Assembly (NCBI GenBank): GCA_019753375.1
Contig: JAIELC010000027.1
Coordinates: 1 to 64,000 of the forward strand
Reading direction: 5' to 3'
Length of the DNA: 64,000 nt
From: Sphingomonas sp.
GTDB taxonomy: Bacteria; Pseudomonadota; Alphaproteobacteria; Sphingomonadales; Sphingomonadaceae
The notes below the pieces were generated by a model that saw only the letters and a program-made list of their open reading frames with translations, was not told where the DNA came from and made no database searches. The stretch's first letter is position 1. Each line of letters begins with the position of its first letter. Of this stretch, positions 1-8,559 are shown in pieces. Position numbers and translations under genes: made by a program.

Positions 1-1
1 G

Positions 2-2020
2 GTCGCCAATCGTGGTGAAATTGCTTGTCGCGTGTTCCGCACCGCCAAGCGGATGGGGCTGCAAACCGTTGCGGTTTACTCCGACGCTGATGCGCGCGCA
101 CCGCATGTGCTGATGGCCGATGAAGCGGTGCGCCTGGGGCCGGCGCCAGCAGCGGATTCCTATCTGAAGGCCGACCTCATCCTCGCTGCGGCCAAAGCGA
201 CCGGCGCGGACTGCATCCATCCGGGCTATGGATTTCTGTCCGAGCGCGAGAGCTTTGCCAAAGCGTGCGCCGAGGCCGGGATCGCCTTTGTCGGGCCACC
301 GCCCGGGGCCATCGCCGCGATGGGCGACAAGATCGAATCGAAAAAACTTGCCAAGGCGGCGGGCGTCAACGTCGTCCCCGGTTTCCTGGGGGAGATCGCC
401 GATACCGACGAGGCGGTGACAATCGCCAAGGACATCGGCTTTCCCGTCATGATGAAGGCGTCGGCAGGCGGCGGCGGCAAGGGAATGCGGCTGGCGTATA
501 GCGAGCAGGATGTCCGCGAAGGCTTTGAGGCCACCAAGCGCGAAGGTCTGGCCAGCTTCGGCGACGACCGCGTGTTCATTGAGAAGTTCATCGAAAGTCC
601 GCGCCATATCGAGATTCAGGTGCTGGGCGATCAACAGGGCAATATCGTCTACCTGAACGAACGCGAATGCAGCATCCAGCGCCGCCACCAGAAGGTCGTG
701 GAGGAGGCCCCGTCGCCGTTCGTCACGCCCAAAATGCGCAAGGCGATGGGCGAACAGTGCGTCGCGCTGGCGCGGGCGGTCGGCTATTATTCGGCCGGAA
801 CGGTCGAGCTGATCGTGTCGGGCGCGGATACGACGGGCGAAGGTTTCTACTTCCTTGAAATGAATACCCGGCTTCAGGTCGAACATCCGGTGACCGAGGC
901 GATTACCGGCATCGACCTTGTCGAACAGATGATCCGGGTCGCGGCGGGCGAGGCGCTGCCGTTCCAGCAAGCCGATATCGGCATCAACGGCTGGTCGATC
1001 GAAAACCGTGTTTATGCCGAAGATCCCTATCGCGGCTTCCTGCCCAGCACCGGGCGGCTGATCCGATACAACCCGCCGGAGCATGTGGGGACGCCGTACA
1101 CCGGGGTCGACAACAACGATGCGCGCGCAGAAGCGGATGAGCCCTATGTCCGCGTCGATGACGGCGTTCGCGAAGGCGGTGAGGTCAGCATTTTTTATGA
1201 CCCGATGATCGCCAAGCTGATTACCTGGGCACCGACGCGCCAGCGCGCGATCGAGGCGCAGATCGGGGCGCTCGACGCATTCGAAATTGACGGTCCCGGC
1301 CACAATATCGATTTCCTGTCGGCGCTGATGCAGCATCCGCGCTTTCAGTCGGGCAAGATCACCACGGGCTTTATCGCCGAGGAATATCCCGACGGGTTTC
1401 ACGGCGCCCCTGCCGATCCCGATCTGATTCGCAGCCTGGCCGCGATCGCTGCCTTTGCAGCGACGGCGGAGGCGGATCGCGCGCGCCGGATTGAGGGGCA
1501 ACTGGGCAACCGGTTGCGCCCGCCTGCCGATTGGGTGGTGCGGATTGCGGGCGTCGACCACGACGTATCGCTTGCCGAAGACGAAGTGATTGTCGATGGC
1601 GAAGAAATCGAAATCGCCGCCGAATATACGCCCGGCGACCGGATGATCGAGGCTGACATTGCCGGCGCCGTGCTCAGCATCCGGGTCGCGCGGACCCGTA
1701 CCGGCTTCAGGCTGACGACGCATGGTGCCAGCCATGTCGCGCGCGTGCTGCCCGCGCACGCCGCGCCGCACGCCCGGCATCTGATCGAGAAAATCCCACC
1801 GGATCTGTCGCGCTTCCTGCTGTGCCCGATGCCGGGCCTGCTGATGCGGCTGGATGTCGGTGCGGGCGATAAGGTGGAGATCGGCCAGCCGCTTGCGGTG
1901 GTTGAGGCGATGAAGATGGAAAATATCCTGCGCGCCGAAAAGGCAGGCGTCGTCAAATCGGTCAGTGCGCGCCAAGGCGACAGCCTCGCCGTGGATGCGG
2001 TGATTTTGGAAATCGAATGA
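2..2020 (+). CDS. pccA: Propionyl-CoA carboxylase, biotin-carboxylase (alpha) subunit, 5' truncated by window edge
   Basis: Biotin-dependent acyl-CoA carboxylase alpha subunit, which carboxylates its biotin with ATP and bicarbonate for transfer to propionyl-CoA (entry to methylmalonyl-CoA). The frame is open to the left edge and begins with VANRGEIACRV, normally residues ~7-17 of the family, so only a few N-terminal residues are missing. The GTG at 32 is internal and not the start. Visible domains: ATP-grasp biotin carboxylase with the glycine-rich loop KASAGGGGKG (near nt 460) and the NTRLQVEHPVTE motif; a ~140-residue middle region like the BT domain of PCC; and a C-terminal biotinyl domain with EAMKMEN, whose biotinylated lysine codon is 1913-1915. 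The Sphingomonas-like DGFHGAP stretch after the carboxylase domain favours PCC over methylcrotonyl-CoA carboxylase. The partner beta subunit is not in the window. Confidence 0.88.
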   Translation, partial: VANRGEIACRVFRTAKRMGLQTVAVYSDADARAPHVLMADEAVRLGPAPAADSYLKADLILAAAKATGADCIHPGYGFLSERESFAKACAEAGIAFVGPPPGAIAAMGDKIESKKLAKAAGVNVVPGFLGEIADTDEAVTIAKDIGFPVMMKASAGGGGKGMRLAYSEQDVREGFEATKREGLASFGDDRVFIEKFIESPRHIEIQVLGDQQGNIVYLNERECSIQRRHQKVVEEAPSPFVTPKMRKAMGEQCVALARAVGYYSAGTVELIVSGADTTGEGFYFLEMNTRLQVEHPVTEAITGIDLVEQMIRVAAGEALPFQQADIGINGWSIENRVYAEDPYRGFLPSTGRLIRYNPPEHVGTPYTGVDNNDARAEADEPYVRVDDGVREGGEVSIFYDPMIAKLITWAPTRQRAIEAQIGALDAFEIDGPGHNIDFLSALMQHPRFQSGKITTGFIAEEYPDGFHGAPADPDLIRSLAAIAAFAATAEADRARRIEGQLGNRLRPPADWVVRIAGVDHDVSLAEDEVIVDGEEIEIAAEYTPGDRMIEADIAGAVLSIRVARTRTGFRLTTHGASHVARVLPAHAAPHARHLIEKIPPDLSRFLLCPMPGLLMRLDVGAGDKVEIGQPLAVVEAMKMENILRAEKAGVVKSVSARQGDSLAVDAVILEIE

Positions 2021-2114
2021 AATAGTTGCGATTGTGCAACGGTAATTTGCGCCAATTACAATTTGCGACAAAATTTCGGTGGACCCGGGCGATGCACCCC
2101 GCCACGTTATAGCC

Positions 2115-3590
2115 ATGGTACGTCTTCGCGTTGTTGTTCTTTTGTCTGCGTCATTACTGGTTCAGGCCTGTGCAGTCGGTCCCAATTACCGTCCGCCCGC
2201 AGCAGCCACGCTGGGGGTGCCTGCCAGCTATGCCACGCCCGCTGATCCGGCCGCTGCGCCCGATCTGCAACGCTGGTGGCTGACCTTTAACGACCCTGAA
2301 CTTGACCGGATCGTTGATCTGGCGCTCAAGCAGAATCTGGACATCGCCCAGGCCGTGGCGCGGCTGCGCCAGGCCCGCGAATCCTATGTGCAAAGCCGCG
2401 CGTCGCTGTTCCCCCAGATCGGATCGTCGGCGGGCTATTCCCGCAATATCAACATTCGTGGCCGCACCTTTGGCTCGATTACCAACGCCGGGATCGTCAA
2501 CGAGAACTACTCGATCGCGGCCGATGTTTCGTACCAGCTCGATATTTTCGGCGGCAACAAGCGCGCCGCGCAATCGGCCAAGCGGTCTTATGAAGCGAGC
2601 GGGTTCAGTCTCGCCCAGGTTCAGGCATCCATCGCGTCCGAGGTCGCCCGCAACTATATCCTTGCCCGCGCGGCACAAGCCAATGTCGCCGTCGCCCGCG
2701 GCAGTTTGGCGATCCAGGACGAGAATCTGGAAATTGCCGGCTACCGGGCGAAGGCCGGGCTGGTGTCCTCACTCGATTCGGAACAGTCTCGGGCGCAGCG
2801 GGCCCAGACCGCGGCTAACGTCCCCAGCCTTGAACAGAGTTTCGAACAGGCCGCCAACCGGCTGGGCGTGCTGACGGGCCAGGCACCCGGGGCGTTGAAG
2901 GCTGATCTTGCGGCCAGTGCGCCGATTCCCGATGGGTCGGGTAGCGTGGCGGTCGGGGTTCCCGTCGATGTTATTCGCTTGCGCCCCGATGTCCGTTCCG
3001 CCGAACGCAGTCTGGCGGCGGCAACCGCCGAAATCGGGGTCGCGCAGGCGCAGCTTTATCCGCAATTGTCGCTTGGCGGCAGCATCAGCTCTAACGCGTC
3101 GATGATCCAGAACGTGACCGACATCATCACCGGCCGCGTGTTCGCCAACATCGCGCAGACAATCTTTGACGCGGGCCGGAACAAGTCGGTCATCCGGCAA
3201 CGCCGCGCCGCTGCCGAACAAGCCTTTGCAAGCTATAAGAGTTCCGTCCTCTCGGCGCTTGAAGACGTCGAAAACGCGCTGACGGCGCTGCACACCGCCG
3301 AAACCCGGCTGACCGAGCTTCAGGTTGCGGTCGATGCGTCCAGCAACGCGGCAACATTGGCACGGTTGCAATACCGGTCCGGCCTTGCCGACATCACCAC
3401 GCTCAACAATTCCGAAGCATCCTTGCTGTCGTCGCAAAGCGGCTTGTTGGGCGCGCGATCGGACAAGGCGCAGGCGCTCGTCCAGCTCTACCTTGCGCTG
3501 GGCGGGGGCTGGGATCCGAACGCACCCCCTCCAACGGCCGAACCGCTGAAGCGCGGTGATGGTCAGCCCGAACATTTGCAGGAACCATGA
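2115..3590 (+). CDS. RND/MacAB-type efflux outer-membrane lipoprotein (NodT family, TolC-like)
   Basis: Outer-membrane channel component of a tripartite exporter, 491 aa from the ATG at 2115. That start gives a clean lipoprotein signal (MVRLRVVVLLSASLLVQAC, lipobox V-Q-A-C) followed by AVGPNYRPP, the hallmark N-terminus of NodT-type lipoproteins. A GTG 36 nt upstream would add a charged leader and is less likely. The body has the duplicated outer-membrane-efflux repeat with long alpha-helical stretches (LRQARESYVQSRASLFPQIG and, in the second half, IRLRPDVRSAER, both typical). The stop overlaps the start of the adaptor gene (ATGA), so the four genes 2115-6871 form one operon. The substrate cannot be read from sequence. 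Confidence 0.9.
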   Translation: MVRLRVVVLLSASLLVQACAVGPNYRPPAAATLGVPASYATPADPAAAPDLQRWWLTFNDPELDRIVDLALKQNLDIAQAVARLRQARESYVQSRASLFPQIGSSAGYSRNINIRGRTFGSITNAGIVNENYSIAADVSYQLDIFGGNKRAAQSAKRSYEASGFSLAQVQASIASEVARNYILARAAQANVAVARGSLAIQDENLEIAGYRAKAGLVSSLDSEQSRAQRAQTAANVPSLEQSFEQAANRLGVLTGQAPGALKADLAASAPIPDGSGSVAVGVPVDVIRLRPDVRSAERSLAAATAEIGVAQAQLYPQLSLGGSISSNASMIQNVTDIITGRVFANIAQTIFDAGRNKSVIRQRRAAAEQAFASYKSSVLSALEDVENALTALHTAETRLTELQVAVDASSNAATLARLQYRSGLADITTLNNSEASLLSSQSGLLGARSDKAQALVQLYLALGGGWDPNAPPPTAEPLKRGDGQPEHLQEP

Positions 3591-4960
3591 TGGCAGACGC
3601 AACCGCATCAAACCTTGACGATTTCCTGGGCGTGCGACCGCAACCGGCCTGGCGCGGCTATATCAAATGGGTGTTGGTCGCGATTGGTGTGGTGCTGCTG
3701 GTGCTGCTCGCGCTTCGGATTTTCAGCGGCGGGCCTAAGCCTCAATATGCTACCGAAACCATTGCGCGCGGCGATCTGACCGTGTCGGTGTCGGCAACCG
3801 GCAAACTCGCCCCGACCAACCAGGTCGATGTTGGGTCGGAATTGTCAGGGCTGGTCACCAAGGTGGCGGTCGATGTCAACGATCACGTGACCAAGGGGCA
3901 GGCGCTGGCGCTGGTCGATCCATCGCGGTTTCAGGATGCGGTCAACCAGTCGCAAGCCTCACTGAACGCCAATGTCGCCGCGGTCGCGCAACAGCGCGCC
4001 ACGCTGGCGCAGGCACAGGCGACGCTGGCCCGGTTCCAGGACGTCAGCAAGCTTTCGGGCGGGCGCGTGCCGGCCAAGACCGAAATGGATCAGGCCATTG
4101 CCGATCGTGACCGTGCGCTGGCCAATGTGCGGGCGGCCGAAGCCAATGTCGTGTCGGCGCGCGCGGCGCTGTCGTCGAACGAAACCCAATTGGCCAAAAC
4201 GGTGATCTATTCGCCGGTCAACGGCGTCGTCCTCGCGCGCCAGGTGGAATTGGGACAAACGGTCGCGGCGTCATTCAACACGCCCACGTTGTTCGTGATC
4301 GCCGAAGATTTGTCGCAGATGAAGCTGGAAGTACAGATTGACGAAGCCGATGTCGGCGAAGTCCGCGAAGGTCAGCCCGCCAGTTTCACCGTTGATGCAT
4401 TTCCCGGCCGGAAATTCCCCGCCAAGATCACCCGGGTTGATCTGGGATCGAACCTCAGCGCCCAAAGCAGCACCGCGAGTACCACGACGACCAGCCAGCA
4501 GGTGGTCTCCTATGGCGCGACGCTGGCGGTGGCCAATCCTGAACAACGGCTGCGCCCGGGGATGACCGCGACTGCCGATATTACGACGACAGCCAAGACC
4601 AATGTCCTGCTTGTTCCCAATGCGGCGTTCCGCTTCAAGCCGAGCGATGCAGCCAAACAGGGCGGTGGTATCGCGTCAGCCTTTGGCCCGCCGCGATTCC
4701 GGCGTGGCAATGAAGACAAGGGCGCCACCGTCAGCCGTGGCGGCCGTCAGCAGGTTTATGTGCAGCAGGCGGATGGCAGTCTGCAACAAGTGTCGGTCGT
4801 GACGGGCGACACCAACGGTCAGTTTACCGAAGTGGTTGGCGGCGATCTGAAAGCCGGCATGCAGGTCGTGACCGGCGAACTCGCCGCCGGCGCCACAGCC
4901 GGGGCCCGTCGATCGGCCAGCGGCCAGCGGCGCACCAGCGGGGCAAGCGGTGGCCAGTAA
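3587..4960 (+). CDS. Efflux periplasmic adaptor subunit (MacA/HlyD family)
   Basis: Membrane-fusion protein linking the inner-membrane ABC transporter to the NodT-like channel, 457 aa. It has a short cytoplasmic N-terminus, one transmembrane segment (about residues 25-46, rich in V/L), a split biotinyl-lipoyl-like domain (VDVGSELSGLVTKVAVDVNDHVTKGQALALVD and, after the hairpin, VIYSPVNGVVLARQVELGQTV), an alpha-helical hairpin with many A/Q residues between, then beta-barrel and membrane-proximal domains. A Ser/Thr-rich insertion near residues 290-305 is a variable loop. It overlaps the preceding stop by 4 nt and the following ATPase by 11 nt. The order adaptor-ATPase-permease matches MacAB-like systems in which MacB is encoded as two proteins. 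Confidence 0.9.
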   Translation: MMADATASNLDDFLGVRPQPAWRGYIKWVLVAIGVVLLVLLALRIFSGGPKPQYATETIARGDLTVSVSATGKLAPTNQVDVGSELSGLVTKVAVDVNDHVTKGQALALVDPSRFQDAVNQSQASLNANVAAVAQQRATLAQAQATLARFQDVSKLSGGRVPAKTEMDQAIADRDRALANVRAAEANVVSARAALSSNETQLAKTVIYSPVNGVVLARQVELGQTVAASFNTPTLFVIAEDLSQMKLEVQIDEADVGEVREGQPASFTVDAFPGRKFPAKITRVDLGSNLSAQSSTASTTTTSQQVVSYGATLAVANPEQRLRPGMTATADITTTAKTNVLLVPNAAFRFKPSDAAKQGGGIASAFGPPRFRRGNEDKGATVSRGGRQQVYVQQADGSLQQVSVVTGDTNGQFTEVVGGDLKAGMQVVTGELAAGATAGARRSASGQRRTSGASGGQ

Positions 4961-5663
4961 GCCCCCCTTGATCGCGATGCACGGCGTCACCAAGGTCTAT
5001 GGATCGGGGCCGACCGCGTTTCAGGCGCTCAAGGGGGTTGATCTCGAAATTCAGGGCGGGGATTTCGTTGCGGTGATGGGTCCGTCGGGGTCGGGCAAGT
5101 CCACCACGATGAACATCCTGGGCTGCCTGGATGTCCCCTCGGCGGGGATCTTCACGTTTCGCGGCGTCCATGTCGAAGCGCTCGACCGCGATCAACGTGC
5201 ACTGCTCCGCCGCAAATATCTGGGCTTTGTCTTTCAGGGGTTCAACCTGCTCGCCCGCACCACGGCGCTGGAAAATGTCGAGCTTCCGTTGCTTTACCGC
5301 GGTGACGGCAAGCAGGAGCGCCACGATACCGCGATGGCCGCGCTCGACAAGGTCGGGCTGGCGGACTGGTGGGATCATACCCCGGCTGAATTGTCGGGCG
5401 GGCAGCAACAGCGCGTGGCGATCGCGCGGGCGATCGTCACCAATCCCGACGTGTTGCTGGCGGATGAACCGACCGGCAATCTTGATTCGGAACGATCGGT
5501 TGAAATCATGGAATTGCTGACCGATCTCAATCGAACCAGCGGGATTACGGTTCTGATGGTCACGCATGAGGCCGAAATGGCGGCGTTCGCCCGGACGATC
5601 ATCCATTTCAAGGATGGCCTGGTGGAACGCACCGAAACCGGCATGCTCGCGGGCGCCCACTGA
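4950..5663 (+). CDS. ABC transporter ATP-binding protein (MacB/LolD-like)
   Basis: Nucleotide-binding subunit, 237 aa, energising the exporter. Walker A GPSGSGKST at about residues 46-54, Q-loop (VFQGFNL), ABC signature LSGGQQQRVAIARA, Walker B VLLADEPTGNLDS and the switch histidine in MVTHE. The N-terminal MHGVTKVYGSG...FQALKGVDLEI pattern and the TMNILGCLD segment are those of the MacB/LolD branch. The GTG start at 4950 overlaps the adaptor gene by 11 nt; an ATG at 4977 would shorten it by nine residues and cannot be excluded. Its stop overlaps the permease start (TGATG), implying coupled translation. Confidence 0.92.
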   Translation: MASKPPLIAMHGVTKVYGSGPTAFQALKGVDLEIQGGDFVAVMGPSGSGKSTTMNILGCLDVPSAGIFTFRGVHVEALDRDQRALLRRKYLGFVFQGFNLLARTTALENVELPLLYRGDGKQERHDTAMAALDKVGLADWWDHTPAELSGGQQQRVAIARAIVTNPDVLLADEPTGNLDSERSVEIMELLTDLNRTSGITVLMVTHEAEMAAFARTIIHFKDGLVERTETGMLAGAH

Positions 5664-6871
5664 TGCTGGGGACGACTTTGCTCCTCGCCTTGCGATCAAT
5701 TGCGCGGCACAAGCTTCGCTCGTTTCTGACGACGCTGGGGATCATTATCGGCGTCGCTGCAGTGGTGACGATGGTAACGCTGGGCAAGGCGACCACGGTC
5801 GCGGTTCAGCAATCGATCTCCGCGCTTGGGACCAATATTCTTCAGGTTCGCCCTGGGCAGGGCTTTGGCCGCGGCGGTGGCGGTCCGCGTCCGCCCGATT
5901 TCAAATCGGAAGACGCGGTGGCAATCCGCCAGCAAATTGCCGGGGTAAAGGCCGTTGCCCCGGAAGCGCAATCGGCGGCGACCGCTATCTATCAGGGCGC
6001 CAATTGGTCGACGACCGTCAATGGCACCACCAACGACTATTTCACGGTCCAGCCATGGCCGCTTGCCGCGGGGCGGTTGCCCACCGAACAGGAACAAGCG
6101 GCGGGAAAAGCGGTCTGCCTGCTGGGCAATACGGTGCGCAAGAATTTGTACCGCGACAGCGATCCGCTGGGCACGCGCATGCGGCTTGGCGGCATCAGCT
6201 GTGATGTGATCGGGACGCTGTCGACCAAGGGCCAGCAGGGATTTGGCGCCGACGCCGATGATATCGTGTTCATGCCGCTCAAGACCGTGCAGCGCCGCCT
6301 GACCGGCAACCGCGATCTGCGCGTCATATTGGTGGGCGTCGATCAGGCCTATTCATCGGCCAAGGTGCAGGATGTGCTGACTGATTTGCTGCGCGAACGC
6401 CGCAACATCACGCCCGGCAAGGATGATGATTTCTTCATTTTCGATACCACGCAGATCTCGGCGACGCTGACGTCGACGACGACATTGCTGACGGGGATTG
6501 TATCCGCGGTCGCGGGGATCAGCCTGGTGGTGGGGGGCATTGGCATCATGAACATCATGCTGGTTTCGGTAACCGAGCGCACCCGCGAAATCGGCATCCG
6601 GCTCGCGATCGGCGCGGTGGCCCGCGAAGTGCTGACCCAGTTTCTGGTTGAGGCGATTGCGCTGTCGTGCATCGGGGGGCTGATCGGGCTCGTGCTTGCG
6701 CAATTGGTCGTCGCCATTCTGGTGCCGATCCTCAAGGTCGCCTGGCTGTTCGATCTGCAGATCAACCTGGTCGCGTTCGCGATTTCGGCGATCATCGGCG
6801 TCGTATTCGGCTATTTCCCGGCACGGCGCGCAGCCAGCCTGAACCCGATTGATGCGCTGCGCCACGAATAG
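5663..6871 (+). CDS. ABC transporter permease (MacB_PCD/FtsX type)
   Basis: Membrane subunit of the MacAB-like exporter, 402 aa. One N-terminal transmembrane helix (RSFLTTLGIIIGVAAVVTMV, around residues 17-40), a large periplasmic domain of about 220 residues with a Gly/Arg/Pro-rich stretch just after the helix, then three C-terminal helices beginning with the FtsX motif VVGGIGIMNIMLVSVTERTREIGIRLAIGA. The C-terminus ends in FGYFPARRAASLNPIDALRHE, typical of the family. Last gene of the efflux operon; the next gene lies on the opposite strand and converges on it. Confidence 0.93.
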   Translation: MLGTTLLLALRSIARHKLRSFLTTLGIIIGVAAVVTMVTLGKATTVAVQQSISALGTNILQVRPGQGFGRGGGGPRPPDFKSEDAVAIRQQIAGVKAVAPEAQSAATAIYQGANWSTTVNGTTNDYFTVQPWPLAAGRLPTEQEQAAGKAVCLLGNTVRKNLYRDSDPLGTRMRLGGISCDVIGTLSTKGQQGFGADADDIVFMPLKTVQRRLTGNRDLRVILVGVDQAYSSAKVQDVLTDLLRERRNITPGKDDDFFIFDTTQISATLTSTTTLLTGIVSAVAGISLVVGGIGIMNIMLVSVTERTREIGIRLAIGAVAREVLTQFLVEAIALSCIGGLIGLVLAQLVVAILVPILKVAWLFDLQINLVAFAISAIIGVVFGYFPARRAASLNPIDALRHE

Positions 6872-6877
6872 GGCTTA

Positions 6878-6892
6878 CCGACGCCCGGTCGG
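6878..6892. terminator. Weak hairpin between convergent permease and mocA-like genes
   Basis: CCGAC and GTCGG arms around a five-base GC loop in the 40-bp space separating two converging genes. There is no T-run, so intrinsic termination is only a possibility. Confidence 0.25.
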
Positions 6893-6911
6893 GACGCCGG
6901 GGCGACCGCTT

Positions 6912-7487
6912 TCACCCCAGGCTGCGCAGCTGCTCGAGTTCCTTGGTCGTATCGATGTCGATCAATTCGCCGGGCGGCGCGGTGATGTGGCGGCCGTTGC
7001 GGATCAGTTCTCTGCCGCCCTGGTCGCCATGGCTGGCGGCAAGCTCAGAAAAGCGTCCGGCGGCAAATAGGGCGGGGGGCATTGTTCGGGCGCCATCGCT
7101 TGACGCAATGACCGAATCTGCGCGCTCGCCAGCATCGAGCAGGTGGAGAAAATGCATCGTCGAGACGCGCGGCATATCGGCCAGCGCGACCAGCATTGCC
7201 GCGGCGCCCAAATCCTGTGCGGCTGCCACGCCAAGCTTTAGCGAGCTCGACAATCCGTCCTCGGGTCGATGATTGACGATAACCCGGTATCCCAGCGCGC
7301 CAAAGTCGAGCGCGGTATCGGACACGATCGCCACGCGCCCGATGAACGGAATCGGACGCAGCGCAGCGACGGCATGCAGGGCAAGCGGCTTGCCGCGCCA
7401 ACTCGCCTCCAGCTTATCAGCGCTGCCGAAGCGTAATGATCGCCCGGCCGCCAGCAGCACTAATACTGTACGGTTGGCGGCAATCAT
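6912..7487 (-). CDS. MocA-like molybdenum-cofactor cytidylyltransferase (NTP-transferase family)
   Basis: 191-aa nucleotidyltransferase of the MobA/MocA family. The nucleotide-binding loop LLAAGRSLRFGSADKL is close to the N-terminus and the metal-binding LADMP motif lies near residue 104. Proteins of this size beside XdhC and a xanthine-dehydrogenase-type enzyme usually add CMP to molybdopterin, giving the dinucleotide cofactor of that enzyme family. It is the last gene of the five-gene minus-strand operon 6912-12250, 20 nt after the XdhC-like gene. CTP rather than GTP specificity is inferred from context. Confidence 0.82.
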   Translation of the reverse strand: MIAANRTVLVLLAAGRSLRFGSADKLEASWRGKPLALHAVAALRPIPFIGRVAIVSDTALDFGALGYRVIVNHRPEDGLSSSLKLGVAAAQDLGAAAMLVALADMPRVSTMHFLHLLDAGERADSVIASSDGARTMPPALFAAGRFSELAASHGDQGGRELIRNGRHITAPPGELIDIDTTKELEQLRSLG

Positions 7488-7507
7488 TGCGGGTCAGACA
7501 TGGCGGT

Positions 7508-8452
7508 TCAGGCGTCAACCCGGGCGTGGAACGCCTGGATCATCGCAGCAGCAATCGACAAGGCTATTTCGGCCGGGCCGATGGCACCGATATCAAGGCC
7601 GACCGGGGCATCGATCCGGTCGAGATCAGCGTCGCTGACCCCCACGGCACCCAATCGTTCGCGTCGGGCGGCGTGGCTGCGGCGCGATCCGAGCGCACCT
7701 ACATAGGCGGTTGGCCGCGCCAATGCGGCGATCAGCGCAGGGTCATCGATTTTGGTATCGTGGCTTAACGTGACCACCGCTGTCGATGGGCCAGGGGCGA
7801 GGGCGTCGATGGCATCGTCCGGCCAGCGATCATCCAGCGTCACGCCGGGGAAGCGTTCTTCGGTTAGAAAGCGCGCGCGCGGATCGATGATGGTCGTTGC
7901 GATGCCCAGCTCGCGGGCAAGTCCTGCCAGCGCCTGAGCGATCTGCACCGCGCCGACGATCAGCAAGCGGCGTGGCGGATCATAGCGGTTGGCAAAGGCC
8001 ACGCCTTCCACTGCGCGCAGGCTGCTTTGCCCGGTGTCCAGATCGGTATGCACGGTCAGCGCACGGCCATCGGCCCGCGCCTCCGCAATCCGATCAAATA
8101 ATTCGGGATCGAACCCGGTCGCGGATACCGGCTGCACCATGACTTCAATCTCGCCGCCGCAGGGCAGGCCGACTTCCCAGGCCGCGGCATCGGCCACGCC
8201 GTAGCGTTTGCGCACGAACGGTGCGCCGGCGATGACATCGGCAGCGGCCTGCATGATGTCGCTTTCAACGCATCCGCCCGATACCGAACCTTCAAACCGG
8301 CCGTCGCCATGGACCAGCATATGGCTGCCGCGCGGTCGCGGCGCCGATCCCCAGGTGGAGACGACCGTCGCCAGCGCCATCGGCGCCCCTTTCCACTGCG
8401 CGGCAGCAGTCAGGACGGAATCATTGTCGGCCATCGGTTTCATCCTGATCAT
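7508..8452 (-). CDS. XdhC/CoxI-family molybdoenzyme maturation factor (PaoD-like)
   Basis: 314-aa protein with the two XdhC modules: an N-terminal XdhC/CoxI segment (ALATVVSTWGSAPRPRGSHM, then a GSVSGGCVE motif) and a C-terminal Rossmann-like segment (RLLIVGAVQIAQALAGLARELG...TIIDPRARF) ending in YVGALGSRRSHAARRERL. XdhC proteins bind molybdenum cofactor, promote its sulfuration and insert it into the partner enzyme. Here the partner is the large subunit encoded just upstream. In-frame ATGs at 8443 and 8434 are alternative starts. A 107-nt spacer carrying a hairpin separates it from that subunit. Confidence 0.9.
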   Translation of the reverse strand: MIRMKPMADNDSVLTAAAQWKGAPMALATVVSTWGSAPRPRGSHMLVHGDGRFEGSVSGGCVESDIMQAAADVIAGAPFVRKRYGVADAAAWEVGLPCGGEIEVMVQPVSATGFDPELFDRIAEARADGRALTVHTDLDTGQSSLRAVEGVAFANRYDPPRRLLIVGAVQIAQALAGLARELGIATTIIDPRARFLTEERFPGVTLDDRWPDDAIDALAPGPSTAVVTLSHDTKIDDPALIAALARPTAYVGALGSRRSHAARRERLGAVGVSDADLDRIDAPVGLDIGAIGPAEIALSIAAAMIQAFHARVDA

Positions 8453-8485
8453 TGCCGTGGCGATTGCGGCGCGAAACCGGCAAAT

Positions 8486-8520
8486 GCAATCCAGTCAGCG
8501 CCCGGCGCCTGCTGGATTGC
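8486..8520. other. Stem-loop in the spacer between the Moco subunit and xdhC-like genes
   Basis: Perfect 9-bp inverted repeat (GCAATCCAG / CTGGATTGC) with a 17-nt GC-rich loop. No T-run follows in the direction of transcription (minus). It could stabilise the upstream message or reduce read-through into the two maturation genes. Confidence 0.55.
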
Positions 8521-8559
8521 CACCGGCCGTTTGCCCTCGCAACGGCATGGTTACACCAT

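Noticed and set aside
2025..2040. GTTGC-GATTGT-GCAAC repeat after pccA as a terminator
   Set aside because: Only 5-bp arms and no T-run; too weak to call.
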